A stretch of 64,000 bases of DNA. It comes from Ustulina deusta (taxonomy: Eukaryota > Ascomycota > Sordariomycetes > Xylariales > Xylariaceae). This document shows, piece after piece, positions 1 through 12,199 of the stretch. The position numbers were made by a program, and so were the translations under genes. The stretch spans positions 744,001 through 808,000 of the forward strand of contig JAJNNX010000009.1 in the NCBI GenBank assembly GCA_023159155.1, given 5' to 3'. Each line of letters begins with the position of its first letter. Within the stretch, counting starts at the first letter, position 1. The notes under the pieces were generated by a model. It did not search any database. It was not told the DNA's origin and saw nothing but the letters and a program-made list of their open reading frames with translations.

Positions 1-567
1 AATGATGGTGACGTTCATTATTATAGAAGAAATCAGGATCATCAAAAGTGAAAGACAGTAAATTAGGTGCCGCCAGGAGAATCTGGGCAGAATCTCGGGG
101 TTCCCCAACTGCGGCTATGATTGTGGCTGCCTCTACAATGTGTAAGCAGTGCGGCTTATGGTGATTATCCACTAATGCATTAGTGCTAGGTTAGGTATTC
201 ACTCTCCAATAATTAGTCGCAAACAATAGGTAACTAAATTCAGGAAAGAGAAGGGGTCGTGGAAACGAAAGTTGCAGATAAAGGCCAGGTAGGCTTCGGA
301 AAACGGGTAAACCAAATCCAACCCTGACTAATCATGAGCCGTTGTCTGAAGGGAGTATGTGCTATGCTATACAATGTGCCTGTAAATTATATATATAGGA
401 TAAGTGACTTATGCGAGGACAAAGCAGAACATCGCTCCCAGCGAGGGCCACAAACACTCAAGAATGACACAATACGGCGTAAGAAGATAAATTTTCCATG
501 TAGGTAGTGTAGGGTTAGCGATCATCCCAGAATTGAGTGCATCTAATTGATGTCCCATAGGCGTTAC
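1..567. other. Intergenic, downstream of the aldo-keto reductase
   Basis: No supportable gene. The stretch lies past the stop codon of the minus-strand reductase, so its right end probably holds that gene's 3' untranslated region. No repeat or structured RNA was noticed. Confidence 0.5.
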
Positions 568-1653
568 TCAGTACCAATACTTCGGAGCATGGGGCTTACA
601 AACCATCCATGCATCGTCCAAAGCCTTGACAGCTTCTTCAGGCAAAGGACCCTTCTCAAGGTCTGTCAGGTTATTCTCCAGATTGCCGAGACTCCCTGCA
701 CCCAAAATAACAGCATCGGCCAGCTCGCGTCTCAATGCCGAGTGATGAACGAGCCACCGCAGCGCCATCTCGGAAACAGCCAAGCCATATTTCTGCGCCA
801 CCGGTTTGATGACATCCAGGGCGTCGTAATAGCCATCGTTCCACAGATGCCGCAGATGCACATTTCCGATCGGCTGGCCTCGTTCGTACCGCCCCGTGAG
901 AAATCCGCTAGCCAGTGGCGAGTACACGTAGAACGAGATGCCGTAGTTGCGCAGGCAAGGGAACAGCTCATCCTCGACGCGGCGCTGCAGCGCATGGTAA
1001 TGTCCTTCATAGACGGTAGGTTTGATCCAGCCGTGCTTTTCGCAGATCTCGCAGATCTGCGCCACCTCCCACGCCATGTAGTTGCTCAAGCCGAACCTGT
1101 TGAAGTAGCCTTCGCGATGGAGCTCGTCCACCGCGCGGAGGGTGTCCTCGAATGGGTGCTTGCGGTCAGGCCCGTGCAGATAGAACATCTCGATCTTGTC
1201 CGCCTGGAGCGCTTTTAAGCTGTCCAGTAACCCGCGGCGCACATCCTCCGGGGTGTGATTGTACCCGCGGCCTTTCTCTGCCGGGTGTCCTGCCGATGGG
1301 AATAGTTTTGTGTCCACTGTGATTGGCTTTGGTTAGCAAGAGAGGGATATCATGCCATCACCACTTGCTCACTCTTGAGGCCGCGCTGCTGCCATTTGAG
1401 ATCACCGAGAAGTTCTTCCGTCGTGCCCTCGCCATATGCACGGGCAGAGTCCAGCTCATCATGGCCATGGCGTTGGAACACTTCGAGCAGTTGGGTGGCC
1501 TGTTCGATATTATTAATGTGTGGCAACCCTCGAGTATCTGTCAATGCCGAATTAGCAAAATAAACTAGCCTACAGCCCTCGGAGTGATATCATACTTGGG
1601 GCGCCAAATGACATGGTCCCGCAAACAACCTTCATCTTGGCCGGAGTCGACAT
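568..1653 (-). CDS. Aldo-keto reductase, AKR7 (aflatoxin-aldehyde reductase-like) type
   Basis: Likely a cytosolic NADPH-dependent reductase of aldehydes and ketones. My model has three exons read on the minus strand: 1653-1596, 1537-1373 and 1316-568, giving 323 residues, the usual AKR7 length. Introns begin GTATGA and GTGAGC and end CAG; the first has a GCTAAT branch point. The joined protein starts MSTPAKMKVVCGTMSFG and shows the catalytic tetrad Asp49 and Tyr54 (LDSARAYG), Lys78 (MDTKLFP) and His122 (YLHGPDR). The second join restores the conserved RGLKMDTKLF stretch. Later blocks such as NVHLRHLW and the C-terminal KYWY end also fit AKR7. The physiological substrate cannot be told from sequence. 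The gene looks intact although it lies about 2.2 kb from a RIP-damaged block. Confidence 0.9.
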
Positions 1654-2497
1654 TTTTGCTTCAGTAACGATACGAGTCTTAGCAGTTTGATGTGCCGACA
1701 AAGACGACGGACCAGAGGTTCGAAACTTGACTTATATATCATCTGCTTTGCACCACAACGGCTTGTAAAATGGCCCATGCATCTCTATATCGAAGTGTCC
1801 AATCAAAGACCGCCCTTTCCGAGCCAGCCAATCAAAGATCCTCCTTCCTGCCCACACGGAGGTGAGAAGCTTAAACCCGTGAAACAGCGGCAAGGTAACA
1901 AACAATGACTGGGCTACTTAACAAGCCACTCACTGAGAGTGACTCCTTTGAACCTCTTCTTGAAGTGAAATACGTGCATAATGCGGAAAGCTCGGAGGTT
2001 TCTACTCTCCGACTACTAAGTAGGTACCCAGGTATATATTAGTCTCAGTGGTCGGGGGCTAAACTGCCAGAGACGCCAAACTCCTGGCAGGTCACGGTCA
2101 TATAAACAATATATGCAAAATCGAGAGTTAGCATCCTGAGTAATGATACAGTTTCCGGAGTGTAACTAAAGTAACATCAATGCGGTCATTTATGAAGTAA
2201 ACGAACGCCTTCGGTTTCTGAGAATAACAGTTTCCACGTACGACGATACAAATTATGGAGTCATTATTAGTGCAGGTCTAGATTAGGTGACATGGCACCA
2301 CCTGTTTACCCTTAATTGTTATGAGCGTATTAAAACATGGCTCACTCATCCAAACCACTACATAAAAACGAGAGGAGGCCCTCGCAAGGTGCACGCAGGG
2401 TCCTGGACGCAGACGGATAAACCTTGTCAGAATTAAGCGAGCCACTCAATTGGGGTCATTCATGCATTGCCATTGGTAAACAGGCGTATATTAGCAG
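1654..2497. other. Intergenic, promoter side of the aldo-keto reductase
   Basis: No convincing coding region. A 73-codon open frame at 1687-1908 has no recognisable features and is probably chance. The first few hundred bases should contain the reductase promoter. Confidence 0.45.
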
Positions 2498-2900
2498 ATT
2501 TATAGCCGGAGGATTTCCATGTTACGAAATAATGAATAGAAAACGGAACGTTACATTTGAATAAAATAACTAACAAAATCCCGAAGCACACGCTGCTATA
2601 TATGCGCAATAGGCCTAGCCATAAAGACCAATACATATGCCCCCCGTCCTGCCCCTTTCCCGCCCCGGGAGCGAAAGCTAGGCAAGGCTGTCCTTTTTTC
2701 CCCCTTATAGCTAAGTAATTAGACGTGCTAAGTTTACAAGGTATATTATTAGTCTATTTCGGAAAGACTAACATGGTTCGATATATTTTTGCTCTCAATC
2801 TTCTATACTGTTATTTTATTCTTTTTCTATTCAGTCCAAACATAGCGCTATCTTTTTCTGTTTTATTACTTCATGTTCCAAAAACCTCCAGCTATAAATA
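2498..2900. mobile_element. MITE-like element with terminal inverted repeats
   Basis: The left end (from 2498, atttatagccggagg) and the right end (to 2900, cctccagctataaat) are imperfect inverted repeats extending about 45 bp inward through a tacgaaataatg/cattacttcatg block. The interior has no ORF; it contains a short GC-rich patch near 2640-2700 within AT-rich sequence. The same terminal sequence bounds a shorter element at 35043-35203, so this appears to be a small dispersed non-autonomous DNA-transposon family. TA dinucleotides occur next to the ends, but I cannot define the target-site duplication. No transposase is visible in the window. Confidence 0.6.
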
Positions 2901-3041
2901 ACATTTTACAATATGAAAAAGGTGCTTTAAGCTCTCGAAAGCATTCCAAGCTATGCCTTTATATCGAGTCATTCTCACTTTAACATCGTGTCGACTTCAT
3001 CTGATCCCATGAAGTCCTCCCTCCGAATTGTAAAAATACCA

Positions 3042-3694
3042 TCAATACTGCAGCGTATCTAACGATAAATTAGTCTTCCACACTACGGGAGCCAGAACGG
3101 ACACATACGCGGCCGTGGCGCCCAGCGCCTCAAAGGGTTCGTTACCAATGCGAAAGACAGGCTGATCAGAAATGTTGCGACGAATACAGTGATTACTGCC
3201 AGCTTGAGCGCTGATCACTCCAATGCATACATAATCCACAAAGGGGCGGGGAGCAGGATTGCACCAAAGCCCACGATGATACCTGAAGCGAACGTATTCA
3301 TACGCTTGTCCGAGTAATAAGACACCCAGTCGCCCTCGTCATTTGTGGCACCAGGGCTCTCTTTTTGCTCGTTCTCTTGTCTATTTCAGCTAGCTCATTC
3401 TCGAGTACAGCAATCTCGTCCTGGAGAAGCAGTGCTATACGGATGTTGAGCGAATTGAAGTGCCTCAGGATGAAGAAATCGTCTTCGGAGGCTATGAACT
3501 ACGTGTAGCCGCGGTAGCCGACATATTTCCACGGTTTGCACACAAATGTTGAAGTGTTGGTATGGAAGCCTCTAATACTGGAGGTTCTGGCGTCCGAAAT
3601 TGGAATCCCCCTTACTACTGTCGCCTACACGAGCGAGGCCTTTCATATGTCCTTCACCCCACGAAACCTGGCCGAGATTGTTGATTGAGGTCAT
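3042..3694 (-). pseudogene. DUF6594-domain membrane protein, broken
   Basis: Read on the minus strand from an ATG at 3694, several frames together spell a fungal DUF6594 protein. The recognisable parts are the lead-in KPWKYVGYRGY, the core EDDFFILRHFNSLNIRIALL, a coiled stretch ending LENELAEIDK, then hydrophobic segments including AVITVFVATFLISLSF and PFEALGATAAYVSVL. The reading is interrupted by a frameshift near 3575, an in-frame TAG in the GYRGY-FIAS stretch, another frameshift near 3250 and a TGA a few codons later. The last could be TGG or CGA changed by a C:G-to-T:A event, and the TAG could be a former CAG, so both fit RIP-type mutation, though the frameshifts do not. The gene lies 140 bp from the retrotransposon insertion. 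Function of DUF6594 proteins is unknown. Confidence 0.75.
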
Positions 3695-3838
3695 TTTCCT
3701 AACGTGAGCTACATGAGTAAGGTAGTAGAAGTGCAAAATTGAATGATAAATTGCGATTGAATATGATTGGCACCATAGGATTCCTTTGAACTGGAATAAA
3801 GCCTACAAATAAGAGCTATTACTATTTTTAGGTGGAGA

Positions 3839-4364
3839 TGTAACAACCCTGCTATATCAGACAAGCCAATATAGTAGTTTGCTGTAGTATTGTAGTAATG
3901 GGGTTTGTTCGACAAAAAGTTAATATTGTAACAGATTTAATACTTGTGTTGCTTAGTACTTGTTAAAAAATAAACTTTTATATAAATAGTTCTAAGAATT
4001 ATTTATATATTTAAATTAAATAATAAAAAAAGAACTATTTATTATAAAATATAACAAATATATTTATAATTTTATAGTTATTTTTTTTTAATGTTAGGTT
4101 TTGCTAATTAAACCTTGTTTTTTTGGTTTATTTATTTATTAATAATTTAAACTTATATTTTTACTAGTAATTTAGGTTTATTTGCTTACTAATAATTTAG
4201 TAATTTATTATATAATTTAAGCTTACTTGTTTATTAGTAATCTAGTAATCTATTACATAACTTAGAACTTTTAATACTTTTTTTATTAGTTATATATTAA
4301 AAGTTTTTTTTATATTTTATGTTTGGTTTTTTTAATAAATTTTTTATATTGTTAATTTGTAATA
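3839..4364 (-). repeat. Left LTR of element O (3' LTR in coding sense)
   Basis: This 526-bp copy aligns along its length with 29627-30156; nearly all differences are C/T or G/A. Its outer ~115 bp (3839-3955) keeps ordinary composition, while the inner part is almost pure A+T. It is preceded by the duplication ggaga at 3834-3838. Confidence 0.88.
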
Positions 4365-4486
4365 TTAATTTTTTTTTTATAGAATTATTGCTTTTAATAA
4401 TTTTTAATTAGTAAGGTTTTTTTTTTTTAGGTTCTTTGTTTTGTTTTTTTTTTTAAGTTTTTTTTTACTAATTTTTTAAAAATATC

Positions 4487-4962
4487 TATAATAGTTAGTA
4501 CAGTCTTAGCAAAACCCACAAAAACTCCACACCTATATAGCAATAAGATAGAAAGTGTGACAGTCAGTACAGTCTTAGCGAGACCCGCAAGGACTCCAGA
4601 CCCACATGGCAATAAAATAGGAAGTCTACACACGGACCAACCCATAACTCTGCAGCCACACACACAGAGTCCATATCTACCCACCCTATAAACTCTAACT
4701 TCCTTCCTTCCTTTCTTTCTTCTTTAGCTTAGAATCTTTGTCCATAGTATTAATAAACTAGCTGTAGAAGCTTTACTCGACTAATCGTGACAGAAAGTTT
4801 ATGTACGGACCAACTTATAACTTTGTAGCTACACATACAAAGTTTATATTTATTTATTTTATAAATTCTAACTTTTTTTTTTTTTTTTTTTTTTTAGCTT
4901 AAAGTTTTTGTTTATAATATTAATAAACTAGCTATAAAAACTTTACTTAACTAATTATAATA
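4487..4962 (+). repeat. Left LTR of element X, split by a solo LTR
   Basis: The two parts, 4487-4550 and 4798-4962, together make about 234 bp matching the LTRs at 9925-10161 and 22838-23070 (reverse) and 23412-23648. They are strongly mutated to A+T, in contrast to the solo LTR sitting between them. Confidence 0.85.
4556..4792 (+). repeat. Solo LTR of the X family, nearly free of RIP
   Basis: A 237-bp copy starting tgtgacagtcagtac and ending ctaatcgtgaca, flanked by the duplication gaaag at 4551-4555 and 4793-4797. It interrupts the left LTR of X. It keeps CA and TG dinucleotides and near-normal base composition while the LTR around it is almost entirely A+T. This suggests it arrived after most of the mutation. 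It is the best available reference for the unmutated LTR, including a CCTATAAACTC segment that could be a TATA region and a CT-rich tract. Confidence 0.88.
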
Positions 4963-7900
4963 CTACTTTAAACTTATTAATTATTTATTAATAAATATTT
5001 AATAAATATATATTTTTTATTTTGTTATAATTAATAAAATATAAATAAAATTTTTTTTATTATATATTTAATATAAAAAATTATATATTTTATAATATAA
5101 ACTTAACTTTAATATAACTTTAAATACTTTTATTTTATTTTTAGTATTTAAACAATTAAAATAATTTTAGTTCTTAAGTATAACTAGCTTTTTATTATTA
5201 AATAATTTTAAAAAAAAATTTTTATAAAAAAAAAAACAAAATTTAAACTAAAGCTAGAACTATTTAAAATAAATAATATATTTAAAAATATATTAAAAAA
5301 TACTATAATAATATAAGCTTATAACTTTATATTAGTTTTAATAAAACTTTTTTAATAAATAAAAAAAATAAAGTATTAATTTTTTGCTATGTTTATTTTA
5401 GTACTTTTAAAAAATAACTATAATTTAATAATAAAAAGTATATTTAAAAATATTAACTTTAAACTTTTTAGTTTTATTGCTTTATTTATTTTTTATTTTA
5501 TTAGTTTATTTTTTAATATTTTGAATTTTATTTATATTAAAAAAGCTAAAATATAAAAAACTAATCTTAGTAAATTTGCAAAAAATAAAGTTTTATTTAA
5601 TAACTAGGTTTATAAACTAATAAAAAAGCTAAATAAAAATATTACTATATTTTAAATTAAAAAGAGCTAATTTTAATATATTATAAGCTAATTAAAAAAA
5701 TATACTAAAAAATTAATAAAAATATATTTTTATTTAACTAAAAAACTATTTAGTAATATTATTAAAATAATTTAAGCTTTATTAATAATTTATTATAACT
5801 TTAATTAAATAGCTATTATTTATAAAATATTTTAAATTTATATATATAAAAGTAATAAAAATATTAATTTGCTAAATTATAATAAAAATATAAATTATAA
5901 AACTATTTTTATATAAATTTAAAAAAAAATCTATATAAAATTTTTATAAATTTAAATATTTTTTATAAATTATTTATTAATAAAATTATTAAATTAGTAT
6001 ATAATATTAAACAAGTTTATAAAAACTATTAATAAAATAAACTCATAAGTTTAACTAAATAAAAATTTAATTTAAATAATTAAGCTTTTAGTAAACCTAT
6101 TTATTAATTTTTAGCAAACTTTAAAAGTTTTAAAATAAGTACTAATTATATAAAAAAAAAACTTATTAAAATAATAAAACTTGCTTTATTTATAAAAAAA
6201 AAATATATATATTAGTTAATTGTTTTAATTAAAAGCTTAAAGTTTTAAATATTTAATTAATAAAAAAAATTTATAATAAGAATAGTTTTAATAGTTTGTT
6301 TAACTTAAAAAATAAATAGGACTAATGAAATTTTTTTTATTAATTTTAGTTAAAATATATAATTAAAATAAATTAAGTATTTTTAAAATATTTATTTAAT
6401 TATGAATTAATAATATTAAAATAAAAAGTTTAATTTTATATAATATTAAAGCTTATACTTTTTTAATAATTAGTTATAAATTTATATAATAAGTTAAACA
6501 ATAATTAAAAATAAAAATAGTTTATTTAGCTAAATTTTGAAAACTTTATAACTATTAAAATAAAATAATTAATAAAATTTATAAATATTTAATATATATA
6601 ATAAAAATTAATAATTAATAAATTAAAAACTAAATATTTTAAATTATTAATTTTAGTTATAATATTATTATTAGTATTAAATAGTTAATAAAATAAAATA
6701 TTATAATAAAAACTTAAAAATAATAATTAATTTAGTTAAACAATTTATTTTTATTAGTTTAATTTTTGCTAATAATTATAGTTAAACTTTTTAACTATAA
6801 ATAATAAAATATAAACCTGAAAATATAAAAAAATACTAATTAATATAATTAAGCGCTAAAAAAATACTATTAAATATTAAAACAATTTTTTAAAAATAAA
6901 ATAATTAAAACTAAAAAAATATAAAAAAAACTTAAAACTTTTAAACTTAAAACAAAAAAAGTTTATATAGTAATTTCTAAAAAGAAAAACACTAAGCTAT
7001 TATTAAAAAAATTATATAAAACTTTTAGAATTATTTCTATTAAAATAAATACAAATAATTAGCTAAAAAAACTTTAAAAGAACTTATTATAATTAAATTT
7101 GTAATAATTAAAAATAACTATACTAAACTACTTAAAAGAAATTTAAAAATAATTAATATTTTATAAAAAAAATAAATTTAAATTAATTAAGTAGTATTAT
7201 AAAAAACTTTTAATAATAAACTAATTTTATTTAAAAAAAAAAAAAAACTCTAAGTATATAAAGTTAATATAAAACTTTTTGTTTTTTTAACTATTATATT
7301 TAAAAAAGTTTTTTTAAAAAAAAAATTTAAAACTTTATTACTATTATAACTAAAGTTTAATATAGTATTAGAACTTAATAATAAAAAATATACTTCCAAA
7401 CTTTATTAATATTAAATATTTATATAGTTTATTTTATTTAAAAAAAAGTTTATAAATAAACTATTAGTTATAAAATTTATTAAATAAAATATAAATTTAA
7501 ATATTATTTTTGTTTTATTTATATTTAAACATAGGTTAATTAAATATAAATTTATAATTAATTATTAATAAAAAAATATATATTTAAAAAACTAAATTAT
7601 ATTAATTTTAAATATCAGTAATATTATATTTAATTATTATAATACTATTTATTTTATAAAATTAAATATTATTAAATCTTTTTACTAATTATTATTAATT
7701 ATAAAATTATTTTATTTTATTTTTTTTAAACTTATAAAAAAGTTTTTTAATAAAAAGTTTTATTATTTAGTTTAAAAATAGAACTTATTTAGTAATAAGC
7801 TTTTATTAATATATAAATTTAAAAATTTTTAAACAAATTTATAAATATTTATATAAATAATGTTCTATTTTATTTTGAAATTAAAAAATAGTACTAGATT

Positions 7901-9924
7901 TATTATAAAAAAATAATTTATTGCTTATATTAAGCTAAATATTCAAAAAATATTAAAAAGTTTTGTTTTAATATATTTATTATTGATTATTTAAAAATAA
8001 TTATAAAAACTAAAGTAAAAATTAGAATTAACTTTATTAAAATCTAAATAATCCTAAATTAATTTAGTTGTTTTTTAAGCTTTATAATTATATTTATATA
8101 TTTATTTATTATATTAGTAAAATTGCTACTTTTTTAAACTAACTATTAAAAAAAATAAACTATTTATAATAGGACTAAAATAAAAATAAACTTTTAAATA
8201 TATAAAATTACTAATATATAAAATATTTGTTTTAGTTTTTTTTAGGTTTAGCTAACTAATATAAATAAAAATAAATATTTTGTATAATATAACAAAAAAA
8301 ATTATTTAGTAATAATAAAAAATTTTATTTTAAAAACTTATAAAATATTTTTTTAAAATAATAATATTAATAAAACAAGCTTATTTAATTTAAAACTATA
8401 AATTTTTAGTAATAATATAAACTTTAAAATATTATTTTTTAGAGCTTTTTAAAACTAAGTTTTTTATAATAATTAATTATTAAGCTTTATTATATTTTTT
8501 AAATAAATAGATTTTATTAATATAATAAATATATTAAGCTAACTTTTTATTAAACTTTAATATTATTTTTTAGTACTAGCTAGAACAAAAAAAAATAATA
8601 GCTAATATTTTATTAAAAGAAATAATAAAGCTTTTTATAATTAAAACTAAAAAAACAAAAAAAAAAAAATAATATTAATTCTATTTAATAAAATATAAAT
8701 TTTTATATTAATTATAAATTTTTTATTTAATATTTTCTAAAAAGCTAATTTAGTAAACCTAATTAAATAAAAAAACTAGCTATAAAATCTAAAAAATAAA
8801 AACAAAAAGCTATATATACTTAAAATTATTTTAAATAAAACTATTTTTTTTAAATAGTTTTAATTTAAAAAGCTTATATATTTCTAATTATTATATATTA
8901 AAATAAAATAATTAAAATATTAAAATAAAAATACTATTAGTTTTATTTAAAATATAATTATTATAACTATAAAAAAAAAAAAATTACAAAATAAAACTTT
9001 TAGTTTTTTTTATTTATTATTTATACTAGCTATAGTATAGCAATATATAATAATAAATAATAAAAATATATTATTTAATTAATAAAATTATAATTATATA
9101 TAAATATTTATAAATAAGTTTAGTTATTTAATTATAACGTTATTTAGTAAAAAAACAAATATTATAAAATTATTAGTTATATAATATTATAACAATTTAT
9201 ATAGATTTTTTAATATACTAAATATATAAATATTAAATAATATAAAATTATTTATTTTTAAGTTTATAGTAATAATTAATAGTTTTATAAGTACTAAACA
9301 CTGCTTTAGTAGTACTTATTACTTTTAGACTTAAAAAGCAATAAAATTAACTAATTAAAAACTAGATTAATAATTCTATTTTTATATTAATAAATATTAA
9401 AATAACTAAAATATTTATTTTTTTCTTTTAAATTTTATATATAATATTTTATAATATTTATTAATTAATATATTATTTTTAAAAATAGCAATAAAAATTA
9501 AAATATAAAATCTTTTAATAATAAATATTAGCAAAATAATTATAAATTTTAATATTAAATAATAAACGTTTAAATTAGTTTATTAAACCTAAAATATTTA
9601 AAAAATAATATATAATATAGTAACTTTTATATAAAAACAATATAAGCTATAAGCTAATAAAAAAATGTTTAATAAATTTAAAAAAAAAAAAAAAAGCTTT
9701 ATAATACAAATATTAATTATTAGATTGGATTTCTAATTAGTTAAACTTTTTAAAATTTTAAAAAAACAAAGATTTAGCTATATTTTTAATTTATTTAATT
9801 TATACAAAATAAAAAACCTATTTTATACTAACCGATTATAAAAAACAAGCAATAACTCTTTATTTTAATAAATCTAGTTATTATTTTTAGCTAAAAATAT
9901 TAATAGTAAAGCAAAGTTTAAAAT

Positions 9925-10161
9925 TATTACGATTAGTCAAATAAAGCTTCTATAGCTAGTTTATTAATACTATAGACAAAGACTCTAAGCTAAAAAAAAA
10001 AAAAAAAAAAATCAGAGTTTATAAAGTAGGTAGATATAGACTTTGTATATATAGCTGCAAAGTTAGGTTAGTCCATGCATAGACTTCTTATTTTATTGCT
10101 ATATAGGTCTAAAGTTCTTGCAAGTTTTGCTAAAACTATATAGATTATACTAACTATTATA
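9925..10161 (-). repeat. Left LTR of element X'
   Basis: A 237-bp reverse-oriented copy of the X-family LTR, beginning tattacgattagtc (unmutated form tgtcacgattagtc) and ending taactattata. It is mutated over most of its right half; the left half keeps more C and G. Confidence 0.82.
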
Positions 10162-11833
10162 CTATTTTTTTCTAAAACTAAAAGTTTAAATATAGTTTTA
10201 ATTCAAAGTTACTAATAATATTAAGTTTATATAGTTTTTTTATATTATATTGCTTTATTATTATTTTTATAATTGTTTGCAAATTTATTAGTTATTACTA
10301 TATATATTTATTTTTATAATTTTATAAAAAATTTCAAAACTTTTTTATAAGTTTTATAAAATTAGTTAAGTTTAATTAATATATTTTAAAAATTTTAAGC
10401 TATATACTAAATATTATTAAAATTATAGTTTTTTTAAACAACTTAGTATTAGAATTTTTTATTTTTTTTATATATTTTTAATTATTTAATTTATTTAATT
10501 TTAAATTTTGTTTTGTTATTAATATTTTTAGTTAAAAATAATAATTAGATTTATTAAAATAAAAAATTATTGCTTATTTTTTATAATTAGTTAGTATAAA
10601 ACAGGTTTTTTATTTTATAAAAGTTAGGCAAATGAAAAATATAGCTAAATTTTTTTTTTTTTAAATTTTGAAAAGTTTAACTAACTAGAAGTTTAATCTA
10701 GTAGTTAGTACTTATATTATAAAACTTTTTTTTTTTAAAAAGATTTTATTTTTTATTTTAAAATTTACTAAACATTTTGTTTTTTTAGTTTATAGCTTGT
10801 ATTGTTTTTATATAAAAATTACTATATTATATATTATTTTTTAAACGTTTTATGTTTTAATTTTTATTGCTATTTTTAATAGTAATATATTAATTAATAA
10901 ATATTATAAAGAATTATATATAAAATCTAAAACAAAAAAATAAATATTTTAATTATTTTAATATTTATTAATATAAAAATAGAGTTATGAATTTAATTTT
11001 TAATTAATTAATTTTATTACTTTTTAGGTTTAAAAATAATAAGTATTACTAAAGCAGTACTTAATACTTATAAAATTATTAATTATTACTATAAACTTAA
11101 AAATAAATAGTTTTATATTATTTAATATTTATATATTTAGTATATTAAAAAATCTATATAAACTTTTGTAGTATTATATAATTAATAATTTTATAATATT
11201 TATTTTTTTGCTAAATAAAGTTATAATTAAATAGCTAAACTTATTTATAAATATTTATATATAGTTATAACTTTATTTATGAAATAATATATTTTTACTA
11301 TTTATTATTATATATTACTATATTATAGCTAGTATAAATAATAAATAAAAAAAACTAAAAGCTTTGTTTTATAATATTTTGTTTTTTTATAATTATATTT
11401 TAAATAAAACTAATAGTATTTTTGTTTTAATATTTTGATTGTTTTATATTAATTTTAATATATAATAATTAAAAGCATATAAACTTTTTAAATTAAAGTT
11501 ATATAAAAAAAAATAGTCCTATTTAAAATAACTTTAGGTATATATAGCTTTTTGTTTTTATTTTTTAAATTTTATAATTAGTTTTTTTGTTTAATTAAGT
11601 TTACTAGGTTAGCTTTTTAAAAAATATTAAATAAAAAGTCTATAGTTAATATAAGATTTAGTATTTTATTAAGCAGAACTAATACTATTATTTATTTTTT
11701 AGCTTTTTTAGCTTTAATTATAAAAAGCTTAGTTATTTTGATTACTAAAATATTAGCTATTATATTTTTTTGTTTTAGTTAGTATTAAAAAATAATATTA
11801 AAGTTTAATAAAAAATTAGCTTAATATACTTAT

Positions 11834-12135
11834 TGTTAGAATAACTAGCATTGGTTACAACCTTATTGTGCAACTTGCACGGAGTGCAAGTTTACGCTCG
11901 GCTGTTGTATAAATATTAGCCGGACCTCGGCCGGACAAAAGGGACCTTATTTCCCCTTTGTTATATTAGCTCATACAATAGCGTAAGCTCTTACATAAAT
12001 ATAAAAAACTTATGCTTTATATAAATATTCTTTTTTTTTTTTTTTTTTTATAAATAATATAATATAATATATTATATTCTATTTATATATATTATTTATT
12101 TTATATATAATATATTATATATAGCTTATTTAATA
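11834..12135 (+). repeat. Left LTR of element P
   Basis: A 302-bp direct repeat of 18858-19158. A GC-rich core (about 11860-11990) with the words cgctcggctgttgta and cctcggccggac survives in both copies; differences between the two are transitions. It ends in an A+T palindromic stretch. Confidence 0.88.
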
Positions 12136-12199
12136 CTAATTAGTAGTTATAAAAATATTCTAAAAAAAATTATAAAAACATACTATAGATTAGCAAAAA

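Noticed and set aside
547..1218. 223-codon plus-strand open frame
   Set aside because: It is the antisense shadow of the aldo-keto reductase exon 3, which has the catalytic residues and normal length.
3961..4364. Left LTR of O starting at tgttaaaaaataaac (3961)
   Set aside because: Homology with the right copy continues upstream to 3839, and only that boundary gives matching duplications (ggaga) on both sides.
4427..4684. 85-codon minus-strand frame
   Set aside because: It lies across the X-family LTR and solo LTR and arises from the repeat sequence.
7900..9700. Search for gag or pol motifs in the X-family interior on both strands
   Set aside because: No block could be read convincingly through the mutations, so no superfamily was assigned.
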